This document shows positions 36,846 through 44,813 of a stretch of DNA of 64,000 nucleotides, piece after piece. The stretch comes from Lachnospiraceae bacterium (lineage in GTDB: Bacteria > Bacillota > Clostridia > Lachnospirales > Lachnospiraceae). The notes beneath the pieces were generated by a model that saw nothing but the letters and a program-made list of their open reading frames with translations, did not search any database and was not told where the DNA came from. A program made the translations under genes and the position numbers. Within the stretch, counting starts at the first letter, position 1; every line of letters begins with the position of its first letter. The stretch lies in contig JAAWJI010000005.1 of assembly GCA_022796795.1 (NCBI GenBank), forward strand, positions 1 to 64,000, given 5' to 3'.

Positions 36846-38036
36846 CTATCGTTCCATATCCCGGATATCCGCAAAAAACGCCTCCAGATCCCCAGGCTTC
36901 GCCTGCTCCCGCAGACGGTAGAAAAATTTATCAATGGCTTTCTCAAAGCCTTTCTTTTCCGCCTCTCCCAGCATCCAGGCCTTCACCTCATGGAGAATGG
37001 GCTCTGACTGGCGAAATACCATCCAGCGGCCAAAATCCTGCTCATATTCCTCCAGGATCCCTCCGGCCTCCCGGGCCGCCTGTTCCTTGGCCGCATTGTT
37101 GGCCTTGGCAAGCCTGGAAAAGTCATCCATGTTGTAGAGCCAGGTATGAGGAAGCTCTCCTATTCGCGGATCCAGATCCGGCGGAACCGCCAGATCCACA
37201 AATACCCGGGGCTTTGCTGTTTTCAGCTCCCGCGCCGCCTTGTCGTAGGTCAGGGTATAGTGGGGACTGGCCGTGGCGCTGATTACCAGATCCATCTGGT
37301 CCAGATATCCGTAGCGTTCCTGATAGTCGATGACAGCGGCAGACCCGTTTTTGGCATGGCTGTCATGGGACAGGGACACTCCCCGCATGGTGCTGTAAAT
37401 ATGTACTCCCTTTACCGCGTAAAGATTCTTCAGCACAATGCCTCCGATCTGTCCGGTTCCCCCCATAACCAAAACCTTCTTTCCCTCCAGGGAGCCCAGC
37501 CGCTCTTCCCCTGCCTTTAAGGCCAGGGTGGCGGTGGACACAGAAGTGCGGGAAAGCTCTGTGTCTGTCTTGACTTTCTTCGCCCCGGTAATGGCATAGC
37601 GGAAAAAGGTATTCAGGTATTTCCCTGCGGTACCCGCCTCCATGGCCTGCTCCTGGGCCCGTTTCACCTGTCCCAGAATCTGATCCTCTCCCACCACCAT
37701 GGAGTCCAGTCCGGCCGCCACCTGAAAAAGATGATGCACGGCCTTTTCCCCCTGATAAAAACGCAGGTAATCCGTAATGTGCTCTTCCTTTCCGGCCCCT
37801 GCCTCCGAAAGCAGCAACTCCTGCATCTGCCGGAAGGACTGTCCCTCCTCTCCTGGCTGCGTGTAGGTGTAGAGCTCGGTCCGGTTGCAGGTGCTGATCA
37901 CAATGCTTTCCTTGGCGCCTCCCTGCCGGATCAGGGCCTTCATAAGATGCACCTGCTGCTCCTTTGTAAAAGCGAACAAGTTGCGCACAGCCAGGGGCGC
38001 ATTTTTATGGCTGATACTGATCAATCGAATACTCAT
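36846..38036 (-). CDS. hemA: Glutamyl-tRNA reductase
   Basis: Reduces glutamyl-tRNA to glutamate-1-semialdehyde, the first committed step of C5-route tetrapyrrole synthesis. The 396-residue protein has SHKNAPLAVRN, the catalytic Cys in STCNRTELY (about residue 50), VGEDQILGQVK near 117, the NADPH-binding MGGTGQIGGIV near 191 and the dimerisation helices at the end. It is placed between cbiF (1-base gap) and cbiH, so precursor supply is under the same cobalamin control as the corrin genes. hemL and hemB, the next two steps, are not in the window. Confidence 0.95.
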   Translation of the reverse strand: MSIRLISISHKNAPLAVRNLFAFTKEQQVHLMKALIRQGGAKESIVISTCNRTELYTYTQPGEEGQSFRQMQELLLSEAGAGKEEHITDYLRFYQGEKAVHHLFQVAAGLDSMVVGEDQILGQVKRAQEQAMEAGTAGKYLNTFFRYAITGAKKVKTDTELSRTSVSTATLALKAGEERLGSLEGKKVLVMGGTGQIGGIVLKNLYAVKGVHIYSTMRGVSLSHDSHAKNGSAAVIDYQERYGYLDQMDLVISATASPHYTLTYDKAARELKTAKPRVFVDLAVPPDLDPRIGELPHTWLYNMDDFSRLAKANNAAKEQAAREAGGILEEYEQDFGRWMVFRQSEPILHEVKAWMLGEAEKKGFEKAIDKFFYRLREQAKPGDLEAFFADIRDMER

Positions 38037-38037
38037 T

Positions 38038-38793
38038 TTACGGGTTCACTCCCTTGCGGAATTCATGGGTAAAGGTTTTATCGTAAAGCTTGGACAATTC
38101 GTATTCATCCCCCAGGAAATCCCCTACCACCGTAAGAGCCGTCTTCTTAATGCCCGCCTCCTTCACCTTTTCTGCAATATCCCAAAGGGTTCCCCGGACA
38201 ATCTTCTGATCCTCCCAGGAGGCTTTGTACACCACGGCCACCGGCGTATCCGGCCGGTACTCCTCCCTGAGGGTTGCCGACAGTTCTTCCATCATGCCCA
38301 CGCTGAGGAAAATAATCATGGTGGCATTGTGCTTTGCCAGGTCTCTTAGCTTCTCTTTGGGGGGCATAGGGGTGCGTCCCTCCATGCGGGTCAAAATCAC
38401 CGTCTGGCTCACCCCTGGCAGAGTATATTCTTTTTTCAGCACGGCTGCCGTAGCCAAAAAGGAGCTGACTCCCGGAATCACCTCATAGGAAATCCCCATG
38501 CGTTCCAGGGCGTCCATCTGCTCCCTGTGGGCGCCAAAAATAGCCGGATCCCCAGTGTGTACCCGGACCACCTTCTTTCCCGCTTTCTCCCCCTGTTCCA
38601 TAACCTCCAGAACCTCCTCCAGGTTCATGGACGCGCTGTTGTAAATCTGGGCCTCCGGCTTTGCATCGGCCAGCACCTGCGGATTCACAAGAGATCCTGC
38701 ATAAATAATAATATCCGCACTGTCAATTAATTTCTTTCCCTTAATAGTCAGAAGCTCCGGATCCCCCGGGCCTGCTCCGATAAATGAAACCAT
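38038..38793 (-). CDS. cbiF: Cobalt-precorrin-4 C11-methyltransferase
   Basis: Methylates C11 with S-adenosylmethionine. The 251-residue protein shows [14 protein letters not shown] at the start, YAGSLVNPQVL, VRVHTGDPAIFGAHREQM near 77, IPGVSSFLATAA near 105 and TRMEGRTPMPPKEKL near 135, the standard CbiF/CobM pattern. It is ten bases after cbiL and one base before hemA. Confidence 0.96.
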   Translation of the reverse strand: MVSFIGAGPGDPELLTIKGKKLIDSADIIIYAGSLVNPQVLADAKPEAQIYNSASMNLEEVLEVMEQGEKAGKKVVRVHTGDPAIFGAHREQMDALERMGISYEVIPGVSSFLATAAVLKKEYTLPGVSQTVILTRMEGRTPMPPKEKLRDLAKHNATMIIFLSVGMMEELSATLREEYRPDTPVAVVYKASWEDQKIVRGTLWDIAEKVKEAGIKKTALTVVGDFLGDEYELSKLYDKTFTHEFRKGVNP

Positions 38794-38803
38794 AAAAGCC
38801 TCC

Positions 38804-39499
38804 TTATTTTTTCTTGATAATCACCGTGGTAAAATAGCTATATTCCCGCTCCAAATCCAACGGTCCTATATACTCTCCCTCCATCCCCACACAGGAAATC
38901 ACTGTGGCGGCATCCAGGGGAATCTTCCGCTGGGCCAGCATATCCGAAAGCTTCTTCACACTGTTCCCGGCCTTCATGACCACAACATTCTCAAAGTGAT
39001 CCAGAGCCACTGCCAGATTTTTCGTCTCCCGGGCAGAAGGCACAATAGCCAGAGACTCATTTCCCTCCATCAAAGACAGCTGGGCCGCTGCTGCTCCGCT
39101 GCAAAAGGAGGGGATTCCGGGAACAATCTCCGTGTCAAAGCCGGCTTGGGCCACATACTGATTCACATACATGTAGGTACTGTAAACCGACACGTCTCCC
39201 AGGGTAATCATGGCAATGGTCTTTCCCTTGGCCAGCTCTCCCGTGAGACGTTGGCAGGCCTCCTGGCGGCAGCGCCTGCGCTTCTCCTCGTCCGGGTGCA
39301 TCTGGAACACCACCTCCATGCATTCCCGCCCGGAAAGCTTCACCACGGGCCGGATAATCTCCAGGGCCGTACTGGCCTCCCCCGCCTCCTTCACCGGCAC
39401 CGCAATCACATCCGCCATGTCCAAAATCCTCTTTGCCTTCAGAGTCAGAAGCTCCGGATCTCCCGGACCCACGCCAATTCCATATAGTTTTCCTGTCAT
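38804..39499 (-). CDS. cbiL: Cobalt-factor II / precorrin-2 C20-methyltransferase
   Basis: First corrin-specific methylation, at C20. The 231-residue protein has [47 protein letters not shown] near 100, [16 protein letters not shown] near 125 and [13 protein letters not shown] near 205. AGGAGG lies six to seven bases before the ATG. It is the first gene of the cobalamin operon and lies directly behind the riboswitch leader, so its expression should be shut off when adenosylcobalamin is plentiful. Confidence 0.96.
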   Translation of the reverse strand: MTGKLYGIGVGPGDPELLTLKAKRILDMADVIAVPVKEAGEASTALEIIRPVVKLSGRECMEVVFQMHPDEEKRRRCRQEACQRLTGELAKGKTIAMITLGDVSVYSTYMYVNQYVAQAGFDTEIVPGIPSFCSGAAAAQLSLMEGNESLAIVPSARETKNLAVALDHFENVVVMKAGNSVKKLSDMLAQRKIPLDAATVISCVGMEGEYIGPLDLEREYSYFTTVIIKKK

Positions 39500-39531
39500 A
39501 TGCTCCTCCTGTTTTATCTCACATCCCTTCC

Positions 39532-39570
39532 CTCAGCGGACAAGGGGATACACGCCCCTTGTTCACTGAG
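39532..39570 (-). other. Second leader hairpin between terminator and cbiL
   Basis: CAAGGGG pairs with CCCCTTG across a 7-base loop, and outer arms CTCAG/CTGAG close it. It lies after the terminator and before the cbiL ribosome site. It has no T-run, so it is not a second terminator; it may shape the ribosome site or protect the transcript. Confidence 0.5.
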
Positions 39571-39582
39571 AGTATTCTCCCA

Positions 39583-39614
39583 CAAAAAAAACCCATGTTT
39601 GCAGCACACGGGTT
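39583..39614 (-). terminator. Intrinsic terminator of the riboswitch expression platform
   Basis: On the minus strand AACCCGTGT (39606-39614) pairs with ACATGGGTT (39590-39598) around a 7-base loop, followed by a run of T residues (39583-39591). It lies 85 bases upstream of the cbiL ATG and about 180 bases after the aptamer, the place expected for a transcription-off platform. Confidence 0.8.
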
Positions 39615-39793
39615 TTTCTCCAATTTTAACTGATACCCCTTGCGGGGCCAGCGGCAGGGAGATCCTTGAACTGCTTTCTTCGGAAGCCATCCGTCTCAGG
39701 TAAAATCCCCGGCAGCAGACTGCGGGTATTTCACCCTCGCGGCAGTCGCCAAAGTCATACAAGCATGACTCTGACTCCTTGTTCACGGGAATA
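39615..39793 (-). other. Structured spacer between aptamer and terminator
   Basis: About 180 bases with several hairpins: AGTCAT/ATGACT (39753-39758, 39765-39770), and GACTGC/GCAGTC (39718-39723, 39742-39747) enclosing GGGT/ACCC. Further pairing is possible around 39640-39660 (CCCC/GGGG). It may hold the antiterminator and the kissing-loop partner of the aptamer. A frame of 144 codons is open across the aptamer and this spacer but has no ribosome site and is treated as an accident of RNA sequence. Confidence 0.5.
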
Positions 39794-40008
39794 ACAAAAA
39801 GCAGGCTTCCTGGCTTACAGCTCCTCGCTCTACTCCGCCTTCTCACGCAAAAGCGCAATGGCGTTTCCGTTTTCCTCCCGGACAAAATGTCCAAAACGGC
39901 TGAATATCGCTCCCTGATTACAGTGACCGGATCGCTTGGGGTTCCCACCCAATTTCCTTTTTCCGGCCTTCTACGTGCTATCCCGCTTCCGGACCGGACA
40001 CTTTTTGT
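39794..40008 (-). ncRNA. Cobalamin riboswitch aptamer
   Basis: Read on the minus strand, closing stem P1 is ACAAAAAG (40001-40008) pairing with CTTTTTGT (39794-39801). The conserved core follows: GGAAATTGGGTGGGAACCCC (39938-39957), then GCGATCCGGTCACTGTAATC (39916-39935 region), matching the GGUG..AA..CC and GCGG.CCxGCxACUGUAA consensus of the family. The B12 box near the 3' end reads AAGCCAGGAAGCCTGC (39801-39816). Order, spacing and pairing fit a class I-type cobalamin riboswitch. It precedes cbiL and should control the whole operon. Confidence 0.93.
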
Positions 40009-40036
40009 TGTATCTTCTGTTTATTTGACCATCCCT

Positions 40037-40065
40037 AGTTTATCATATTCTTTGTTTTTCGTCAA
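40037..40065 (-). promoter_or_regulatory. Promoter of the cobalamin operon
   Basis: Minus-strand TTGACG (40060-40065), 17 bases, TAAACT (40037-40042). Transcription would begin about 20 bases upstream of the riboswitch P1 stem. The -10 is a partial match, the -35 and spacing are good. Confidence 0.6.
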
Positions 40066-40507
40066 TCATGGCTGAGTATTGACGATTCTTTGGTCTCTTG
40101 ACCTGTGAAAAGGAAGTATGTTCTTAATCTTAGGGAAGTTCATGGGGAAGGTTCATAGGCTCATAGGGAAGTTCTATGAAAATCAGGCTTGAAAAAATGC
40201 TTCCACCATGATATAGTCAGAGAAAGCAGATTATTTCCATATTTATAGTCTTTCTATCAGACTTCGGTCAAACGGCGTTTTGCCGTATCATGCCAAAAGG
40301 CGTTCCAGAAATTCCTGCTTTGAAACTCAAAACACATCTTATGAAAAAGCAGGAGAAGGAACATGGAAGACGAAACCTGTTGGATCCGCGGCAGCGTGAA
40401 AAAACAGCACAGGATCCATGAAGGGAGCTGGTTCCGAAGGTCTGACAGCGTCTGTTGAAATACATGGGGCGGTTTGGCACTTTCTCCTGCGGAAGGGAGA
40501 AAGAAGT
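40066..40507 (+). promoter_or_regulatory. Promoter and long leader of the Rpn-family gene
   Basis: The intergenic stretch carries TTGAAA (40189-40194), 17 bases, TATAGT (40212-40217), a good plus-strand promoter. Before it are three imperfect copies of GGGAAGTTCAT-like sequence (about 40133-40176), possibly operator sites. The transcript then has a leader of nearly 290 bases, with a small ACGGC/GCCGT hairpin near 40,275. No riboswitch class was recognised and no other gene is seen. Confidence 0.45.
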
Positions 40508-41368
40508 ATGTCTAACGTAACAAGAAACCATAAGGACAACGTATTTTGTCTGCTGTACAGAGACAAGAAGAACCTGCTTTCGCTGTATAACGCCATAAAC
40601 GGCACGTCTTACCAGAGAGAGGAAGATCTGGAGGTTGTGACACTGGAGGAGGCCATCTGCCTGAAGATCAGAAACGACGCCGCTTTTGTGATCGATTCCA
40701 GATTGAATCTGTATGAACAGCAGTCCAGCGTTAATCGGAACATGCCTCTGCGAGATTTATATTATGTCACCGAGGAGTTGAAGAAAATTGCGCCGCCAGG
40801 GAGACTGCACCAGAAAACCCGGGTGGAAATTCCCGTGCCGCGTTTCGTCGTTTTCTACAATGGAACGGAAAAACAGCCGGAAAGAATGATCTATAAGCTT
40901 TCAGACTCCTTTTGCAGAGTGGAAACAGATCCGGAGTTGGAACTGAAAGTGACGGTGATCAATATCAATCCTGGCTGTAACAGAGAACTGCTGGAGAAAT
41001 GCGAGAGCCTGAGAGGCTATATGGTGTTTGTCGAAAAAGTCCGTGCCGGCAGGACTGCTAATCTTGGTTTAGAGGAAGCAGTACGCCAGGCGGTGGAGGG
41101 ATGTATATCCCAGGGTATCCTTGCAGAGTTTTTCAGGGAGCATAAAGAGGAGGTAGTGGAAATGGGAATTTATGAGTTTGATCAGGAGCTGCACGACAGA
41201 GTTCTTTTGGAGGATGGCGAGGCAATTGGAATAAAGAAGGGAATTGAAATGGGAATTCACATTTATAAAGAAATCCTAGAGGGAAATACAGACACCAAGA
41301 GGATCGCAGAAGCGATTGGCTGCAGCATGGAGGAAGTGGAGAGAGCCAGAAAGCAATGCAACATTTAA
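40508..41368 (+). CDS. Rpn-family (PD-(D/E)XK nuclease fold) putative transposase-like protein
   Basis: A 286-residue protein of the Rpn/YhgA-like group often found in many copies in Lachnospiraceae. Signatures: HKDNVFCLLYRDKKNLLSLYNAINGTSY at the start, RNDAAFVIDSRLNLYEQQSS (about 58-77) holding the D...E.Q nuclease core, MPLRDLYYV, VPRFVVFYNGTEKQPE and LKVTVININPG. Relatives promote RecA-independent recombination by nicking DNA. The C-terminus (GIKKGIEMGIHIYKEILEG) ends with an HTH-like TKRIAEAIGCSMEEVERA. The ATG at 40508 has AAGGGAG upstream. No terminal inverted repeats mark it as a mobile unit here. Confidence 0.83.
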   Translation: MSNVTRNHKDNVFCLLYRDKKNLLSLYNAINGTSYQREEDLEVVTLEEAICLKIRNDAAFVIDSRLNLYEQQSSVNRNMPLRDLYYVTEELKKIAPPGRLHQKTRVEIPVPRFVVFYNGTEKQPERMIYKLSDSFCRVETDPELELKVTVININPGCNRELLEKCESLRGYMVFVEKVRAGRTANLGLEEAVRQAVEGCISQGILAEFFREHKEEVVEMGIYEFDQELHDRVLLEDGEAIGIKKGIEMGIHIYKEILEGNTDTKRIAEAIGCSMEEVERARKQCNI

Positions 41369-41390
41369 GTACCCTATAGAAGGTATGGGA

Positions 41391-41423
41391 ACAGGCTGTC
41401 CGCACAAAGGGGCAGCCTGTTTT
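41391..41423 (+). terminator. Terminator after the Rpn-family gene
   Basis: ACAGGCTGTCC pairs with GGGCAGCCTGT (41391-41420) with a short loop, followed by TTTT on the plus strand, 23 bases past the stop. Confidence 0.8.
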
Positions 41424-41460
41424 AAATTCGGAAAGATTCCCAGCGCTCTCTTTAGAATCG

Positions 41461-42354
41461 TTATAAAGGGACAGAAAACCTCCGGAAAAATTCACACTCC
41501 TCATCATTGCACACCTGCCCCAAGGGCTCCTGCACCACATTTTGAAACACATGATAGAGAGGAGTCTTTTCATCTCCGTATTCCCGAAATACATGGAGGA
41601 TTCCCAGTTTTTCTAACAGCTCTTTCATCTGTAGGGTCTGGTGCTTCAAATCATCCCCATAGGCAGTCATGAGATACACAGGCGGAAAGGCAGGATTTAC
41701 ATGATCCGTCACATGAATGATCGCCTGCTCCTCCCAGGAGCCTGCCTCCGGCAGAAAATCCTCTCTCAAATCCCGGTCCGCCTGCTCTCCCAGAATTCGC
41801 TGGGAAAGGGTGAATACCCCGCAGTTAAAGGCAACGGCCCGGGGAAGAAAGCCTTTGGGTACAGCAAACGCATAGCGGGCGGCGTAGGCAGGATCCGTGC
41901 ACACAGCCAGGTAGAGCCCCAGTAAATGAGCGCCTGCAGAGTCTCCCACCGCAAACACCTGTCTCATATCCAGATGATATGTCTCCTGGTTCTCATACAT
42001 CCAGGCAACCACCTGGTTTGTGTCCTCCAGCTGGGCGGGAAACTTAAATTCCGGCGCCAGCCGGTAGCTATAGCTTACCACCGCAAAGCCCCTGCGGGCC
42101 AGCTCCATGGCATAAAACTGATACAGCTCCTTATCCCCGTATACCCAGGCTCCCCCGTGAACCACCAGAATCACCGGAAGCGGCTTCTCCCCTGCTTCCC
42201 TGGGGCGAAATACGTCCAGCAGATTCCAACAGGGCTCTGGGCCGTAGGACAGGCTGTCAAAGCGCACAACCTCCTCCGGGGTTTTCAACCCCTCATTCCT
42301 TTTTCCGTCTTTTTCTCCCCACTCCCGGCGCAGCCGCTCACTGGTCTCTGACAT
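41461..42354 (-). CDS. Alpha/beta-hydrolase (esterase/lipase, HSL-like)
   Basis: A 297-residue cytoplasmic hydrolase. The oxyanion-hole motif HGGAW is near residue 67, YSYRLAPEFKFPAQLED near 96, the nucleophile elbow GDSAGA near 137, and the catalytic His is probably in TPLYHVF near 265. Similar enzymes are carbohydrate or aryl esterases. There is no signal peptide. It follows the UroD-like gene by 73 bases in the same direction and so probably shares a transcript with it. The substrate is unknown; together with the ABC transporter upstream it could act on an imported ester. Confidence 0.85.
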   Translation of the reverse strand: MSETSERLRREWGEKDGKRNEGLKTPEEVVRFDSLSYGPEPCWNLLDVFRPREAGEKPLPVILVVHGGAWVYGDKELYQFYAMELARRGFAVVSYSYRLAPEFKFPAQLEDTNQVVAWMYENQETYHLDMRQVFAVGDSAGAHLLGLYLAVCTDPAYAARYAFAVPKGFLPRAVAFNCGVFTLSQRILGEQADRDLREDFLPEAGSWEEQAIIHVTDHVNPAFPPVYLMTAYGDDLKHQTLQMKELLEKLGILHVFREYGDEKTPLYHVFQNVVQEPLGQVCNDEECEFFRRFSVPL

Positions 42355-42427
42355 TCCTTTTCCCTCCCTGTCAAATTCTTGCCCTCAGTATAACATGGTC
42401 CCCACACAGGGTCCAGTCCAAATCCTC

Positions 42428-43441
42428 CTAGTCCTTTGCTTTCGGATTCTCGTTCCGGGCCACCTCCATAAAGGCAATCACATTTTCCGGTGGAATATCC
42501 CCAGGCATGGCATGGGTAGGCGCCAGTATATATCCTCCGTTCTCCCCCAGAATGTCCATTACCCGGTGCATTTCCGCCTTTACCTCTTCCGGCGTCTTGA
42601 AGGGCAGGATACACTGGGTGGAAATACCTCCGAAGAAGGTAATGGAATCCCCAAATCGTTTCTTGAAATCCACAATATCATAGACCTCCGGCTGGAAAGT
42701 GTTGTAGATATCCAGTCCCAGCTCCACCAGATCCGGGAACACCTCTCTGCAATCCCCGCAGGAATGCTGAGCCACATACATCTTGTAGCTCTTTACATGG
42801 TCGTACATTTTTTTCAGCCTGGGCTTCAGAAATTGTTTCCAGATAGGATAGCCCATCTGCAGGCCCACCTGCTGCCCCCAGTCGTCCCCAAAGAATACGC
42901 AGTCAATGGGATACTGGGCCACAATATCCACCACCTTGCAGTTATACTCCACAATTTTATCCAGGACCTCTTCTATAAATTCTGGCTCCTCCAGGAAATC
43001 CACCAGAGTTTCAAAAGTACTGTGTAAGGTCCAGAGGCGCTCATAGAGAGAAAACCCGATGATATACATGGTAAATTTGTCCGGCTGGGCTGTCAGACGC
43101 TCACATTTCTCCCGGATCAGGGCTTCATCCGGCTCTGGGAATTTGTAATCCCCAAGCTTTGCCTCGGGAATGGGATGAATCTTCACGATTCCAAAATCCC
43201 CCTCCTGGACTCCTTTATCCCAAACCACGCCAAACATGTCCTGAAAACGGCCGTTTCCCAGATCCACAAAGGATTCATTGCGCTCCTGGGCCAGATAGGA
43301 ATCGCTGTGCTCAAAATACAGGGGATCTCCCGTATACTGAATCATTTTTTCCAGCTCTCCCTCTGTCAGATCCAGATAATAGGGGATCACCGGAACCGGT
43401 TTATGCTCCAGGGCCTGAATCACAAGCTCTCTCTGTGTCAT
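42428..43441 (-). CDS. UroD-like methyltransferase-family protein (MtaA/CmuA-related)
   Basis: A 337-residue protein of the uroporphyrinogen decarboxylase superfamily. It lacks the N-terminal arginine signature of true HemE (RQAGR) and instead has the pattern of corrinoid-dependent methyltransferases: PVPVIPYYLDLTEGELEKM at the start, FFGDDWGQQVGLQM near 190, a probable zinc site QHSCGDCREVFPDLVE near 235 and APTHAMPGDIPPENV at the C-terminus. Such proteins move methyl groups between corrinoid proteins and thiols, or demethylate methoxy compounds. AAGGAG precedes the ATG at 43441. No corrinoid-binding partner is in the window. Function is family-level only. Confidence 0.78.
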   Translation of the reverse strand: MTQRELVIQALEHKPVPVIPYYLDLTEGELEKMIQYTGDPLYFEHSDSYLAQERNESFVDLGNGRFQDMFGVVWDKGVQEGDFGIVKIHPIPEAKLGDYKFPEPDEALIREKCERLTAQPDKFTMYIIGFSLYERLWTLHSTFETLVDFLEEPEFIEEVLDKIVEYNCKVVDIVAQYPIDCVFFGDDWGQQVGLQMGYPIWKQFLKPRLKKMYDHVKSYKMYVAQHSCGDCREVFPDLVELGLDIYNTFQPEVYDIVDFKKRFGDSITFFGGISTQCILPFKTPEEVKAEMHRVMDILGENGGYILAPTHAMPGDIPPENVIAFMEVARNENPKAKD

Positions 43442-43566
43442 GTAATCTTCTCCTTTTCTTTTCCTCACTTATTTTAGAATGTCGTATCTGCAGACGTCCA
43501 CAGTTTCTCAGGGGATGGGTTTTCCGTCTGCCCCCAGGATTCCTTTCTCAGAAAATGTTTTCCTGA

Positions 43567-43600
43567 AAAAGGGAGACTGTGCAAGGACAGCCTCCCTCTT
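43567..43600 (-). terminator. Terminator of the ABC transporter operon
   Basis: GGGAG-CTGT pairs with ACAG-CTCCC around GCAAGG (43571-43597) and is followed on the minus strand by TTTTTC. It lies only a few bases after the binding-protein stop and separates the transporter operon from the UroD-like gene. Confidence 0.75.
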
Positions 43601-43603
43601 TCC

Positions 43604-44731
43604 TTATTCGGCATCTGCTCCCATGACTTCCTGATAATTAGTGGGGTCTACCATAATTCCGCCCAGCGGATAGGTGCCATACTCATTATCTCCCTCATAG
43701 GTATCCTTGTAATCACCGAAAATTTCCTTGCCATCTCTCAGATATTCGATTGCGGCGATGGCTTCCTGTGTGCCGGTCTCTGTGGAAGAGAAATAAGCGG
43801 CAGACTTGAAGCAGGAATACTCCTTCTTAAACTCGTCCTTGGCAATGTACGCGCCGGCTCCTACCACACAGGCGTCCTTGTCCAGGTTAGCAGCCTCCAG
43901 AGCGCGGGTTGCTCCGCCGGCACCCTCATCATTGGGCGCGGTCACGATCCACTTGGTGATTTCCGGATGAGCTGTAATGGTAGCCGCCACCACATCATAG
44001 CCAGCCTCGGTGGTTCCGTCATAGTTTGCGTCGATAATTTTAGACTCATCAAAATCCGGGCAGCCTGCCAGGAAGGCGTCCTTTGCACCCTCCGCACGGG
44101 GAACGCAGGAGCTTACCTCGTTCATGGTCATGCGCATGTAACCGATGCTGTCCGCATCAGCCGCCAAATCCATCTCCGTATTTACATAGTTAGCCAGCCA
44201 CTCGCCCATGCCGCTTCCCACTACATAAGCATTCAGCTCCAGAGCCGGTGCAATATGCTTTCCGTCCACAATCAGTCCGTCCGCATCTGCAAATACCGGA
44301 ATTCCCGCCTCATTGCACCGGTCCACGATGGTCTGGGACAGTCCCTGATCCGGCGGGCAGATAATGATAATGTCCACATTCTGGGCAATAAGCTGATCCA
44401 GGTTATTCAGGCTCTTCTCCGGATCCATCTCACAGTCCAGAGCAATGACCTTGGATGCTCCCATGGAAAGCGCTGTTTCCTCAATAGCCTTCAGGGTTCC
44501 CTGGAACCACTCCTGGGAAAGATCCTTGCAGATGTAGCCAATGACCCAGCCTCCATCCTTGGCGGGTTCCTGGGCGTCGCTCTCTGCGGGCGCCTCCGCA
44601 GGTGTCTCTGCCGGCGCTTCTGTTGCCGGAGCCTCTGCGGGAGCTTTCTCCTCAGAAGAACATGCCGTTGTTCCCATGGCACATATTGCCAGGGTTACCA
44701 CCATAGCAAGTGCCTGCAGTCTTTTTTTCAT
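43604..44731 (-). CDS. Sugar ABC transporter substrate-binding lipoprotein (AraF-like)
   Basis: A 375-residue lipoprotein. The signal peptide ends with TTACS, Cys at residue 24. A flexible Ala/Pro/Glu linker (about 25-58) leads to a periplasmic-binding fold most like arabinose-binding protein: SQEWFQG near 70, CPPDQGLSQTIVDRC, MTMNEVSSCVPRAEGAKDAFLAGCPDF (compare AraF NELDTARRRTTGSMDALKAAGF) and TAPNDEGAGGATRALEAA. It should capture a sugar outside the membrane and pass it to the permease. The exact sugar cannot be read from sequence. Last gene of a three-gene operon. Confidence 0.9.
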   Translation of the reverse strand: MKKRLQALAMVVTLAICAMGTTACSSEEKAPAEAPATEAPAETPAEAPAESDAQEPAKDGGWVIGYICKDLSQEWFQGTLKAIEETALSMGASKVIALDCEMDPEKSLNNLDQLIAQNVDIIIICPPDQGLSQTIVDRCNEAGIPVFADADGLIVDGKHIAPALELNAYVVGSGMGEWLANYVNTEMDLAADADSIGYMRMTMNEVSSCVPRAEGAKDAFLAGCPDFDESKIIDANYDGTTEAGYDVVAATITAHPEITKWIVTAPNDEGAGGATRALEAANLDKDACVVGAGAYIAKDEFKKEYSCFKSAAYFSSTETGTQEAIAAIEYLRDGKEIFGDYKDTYEGDNEYGTYPLGGIMVDPTNYQEVMGADAE

Positions 44732-44813
44732 AGTTCTACCTCCGTTTTTTAATTTATAGTTACAAGCAGGGACGAAGCCTGAAGCCTGCAGCCCTGCGTA
44801 ACTTCCTTCTTCC

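Noticed and set aside
39514..39948. 144-codon open frame across the cobalamin riboswitch leader
   Set aside because: It covers the conserved aptamer and terminator, has no ribosome site, and is better explained as an accident of the structured RNA.
40508..41368. Rpn-family gene as a complete insertion sequence
   Set aside because: No terminal inverted repeats or target-site duplications are visible, and it has its own promoter and terminator like a resident gene.
42428..43441. Annotation as uroporphyrinogen decarboxylase (hemE)
   Set aside because: The N-terminal RQAGR signature of true HemE is missing and the protein carries a probable thiol/zinc motif of the methyltransferase branch.
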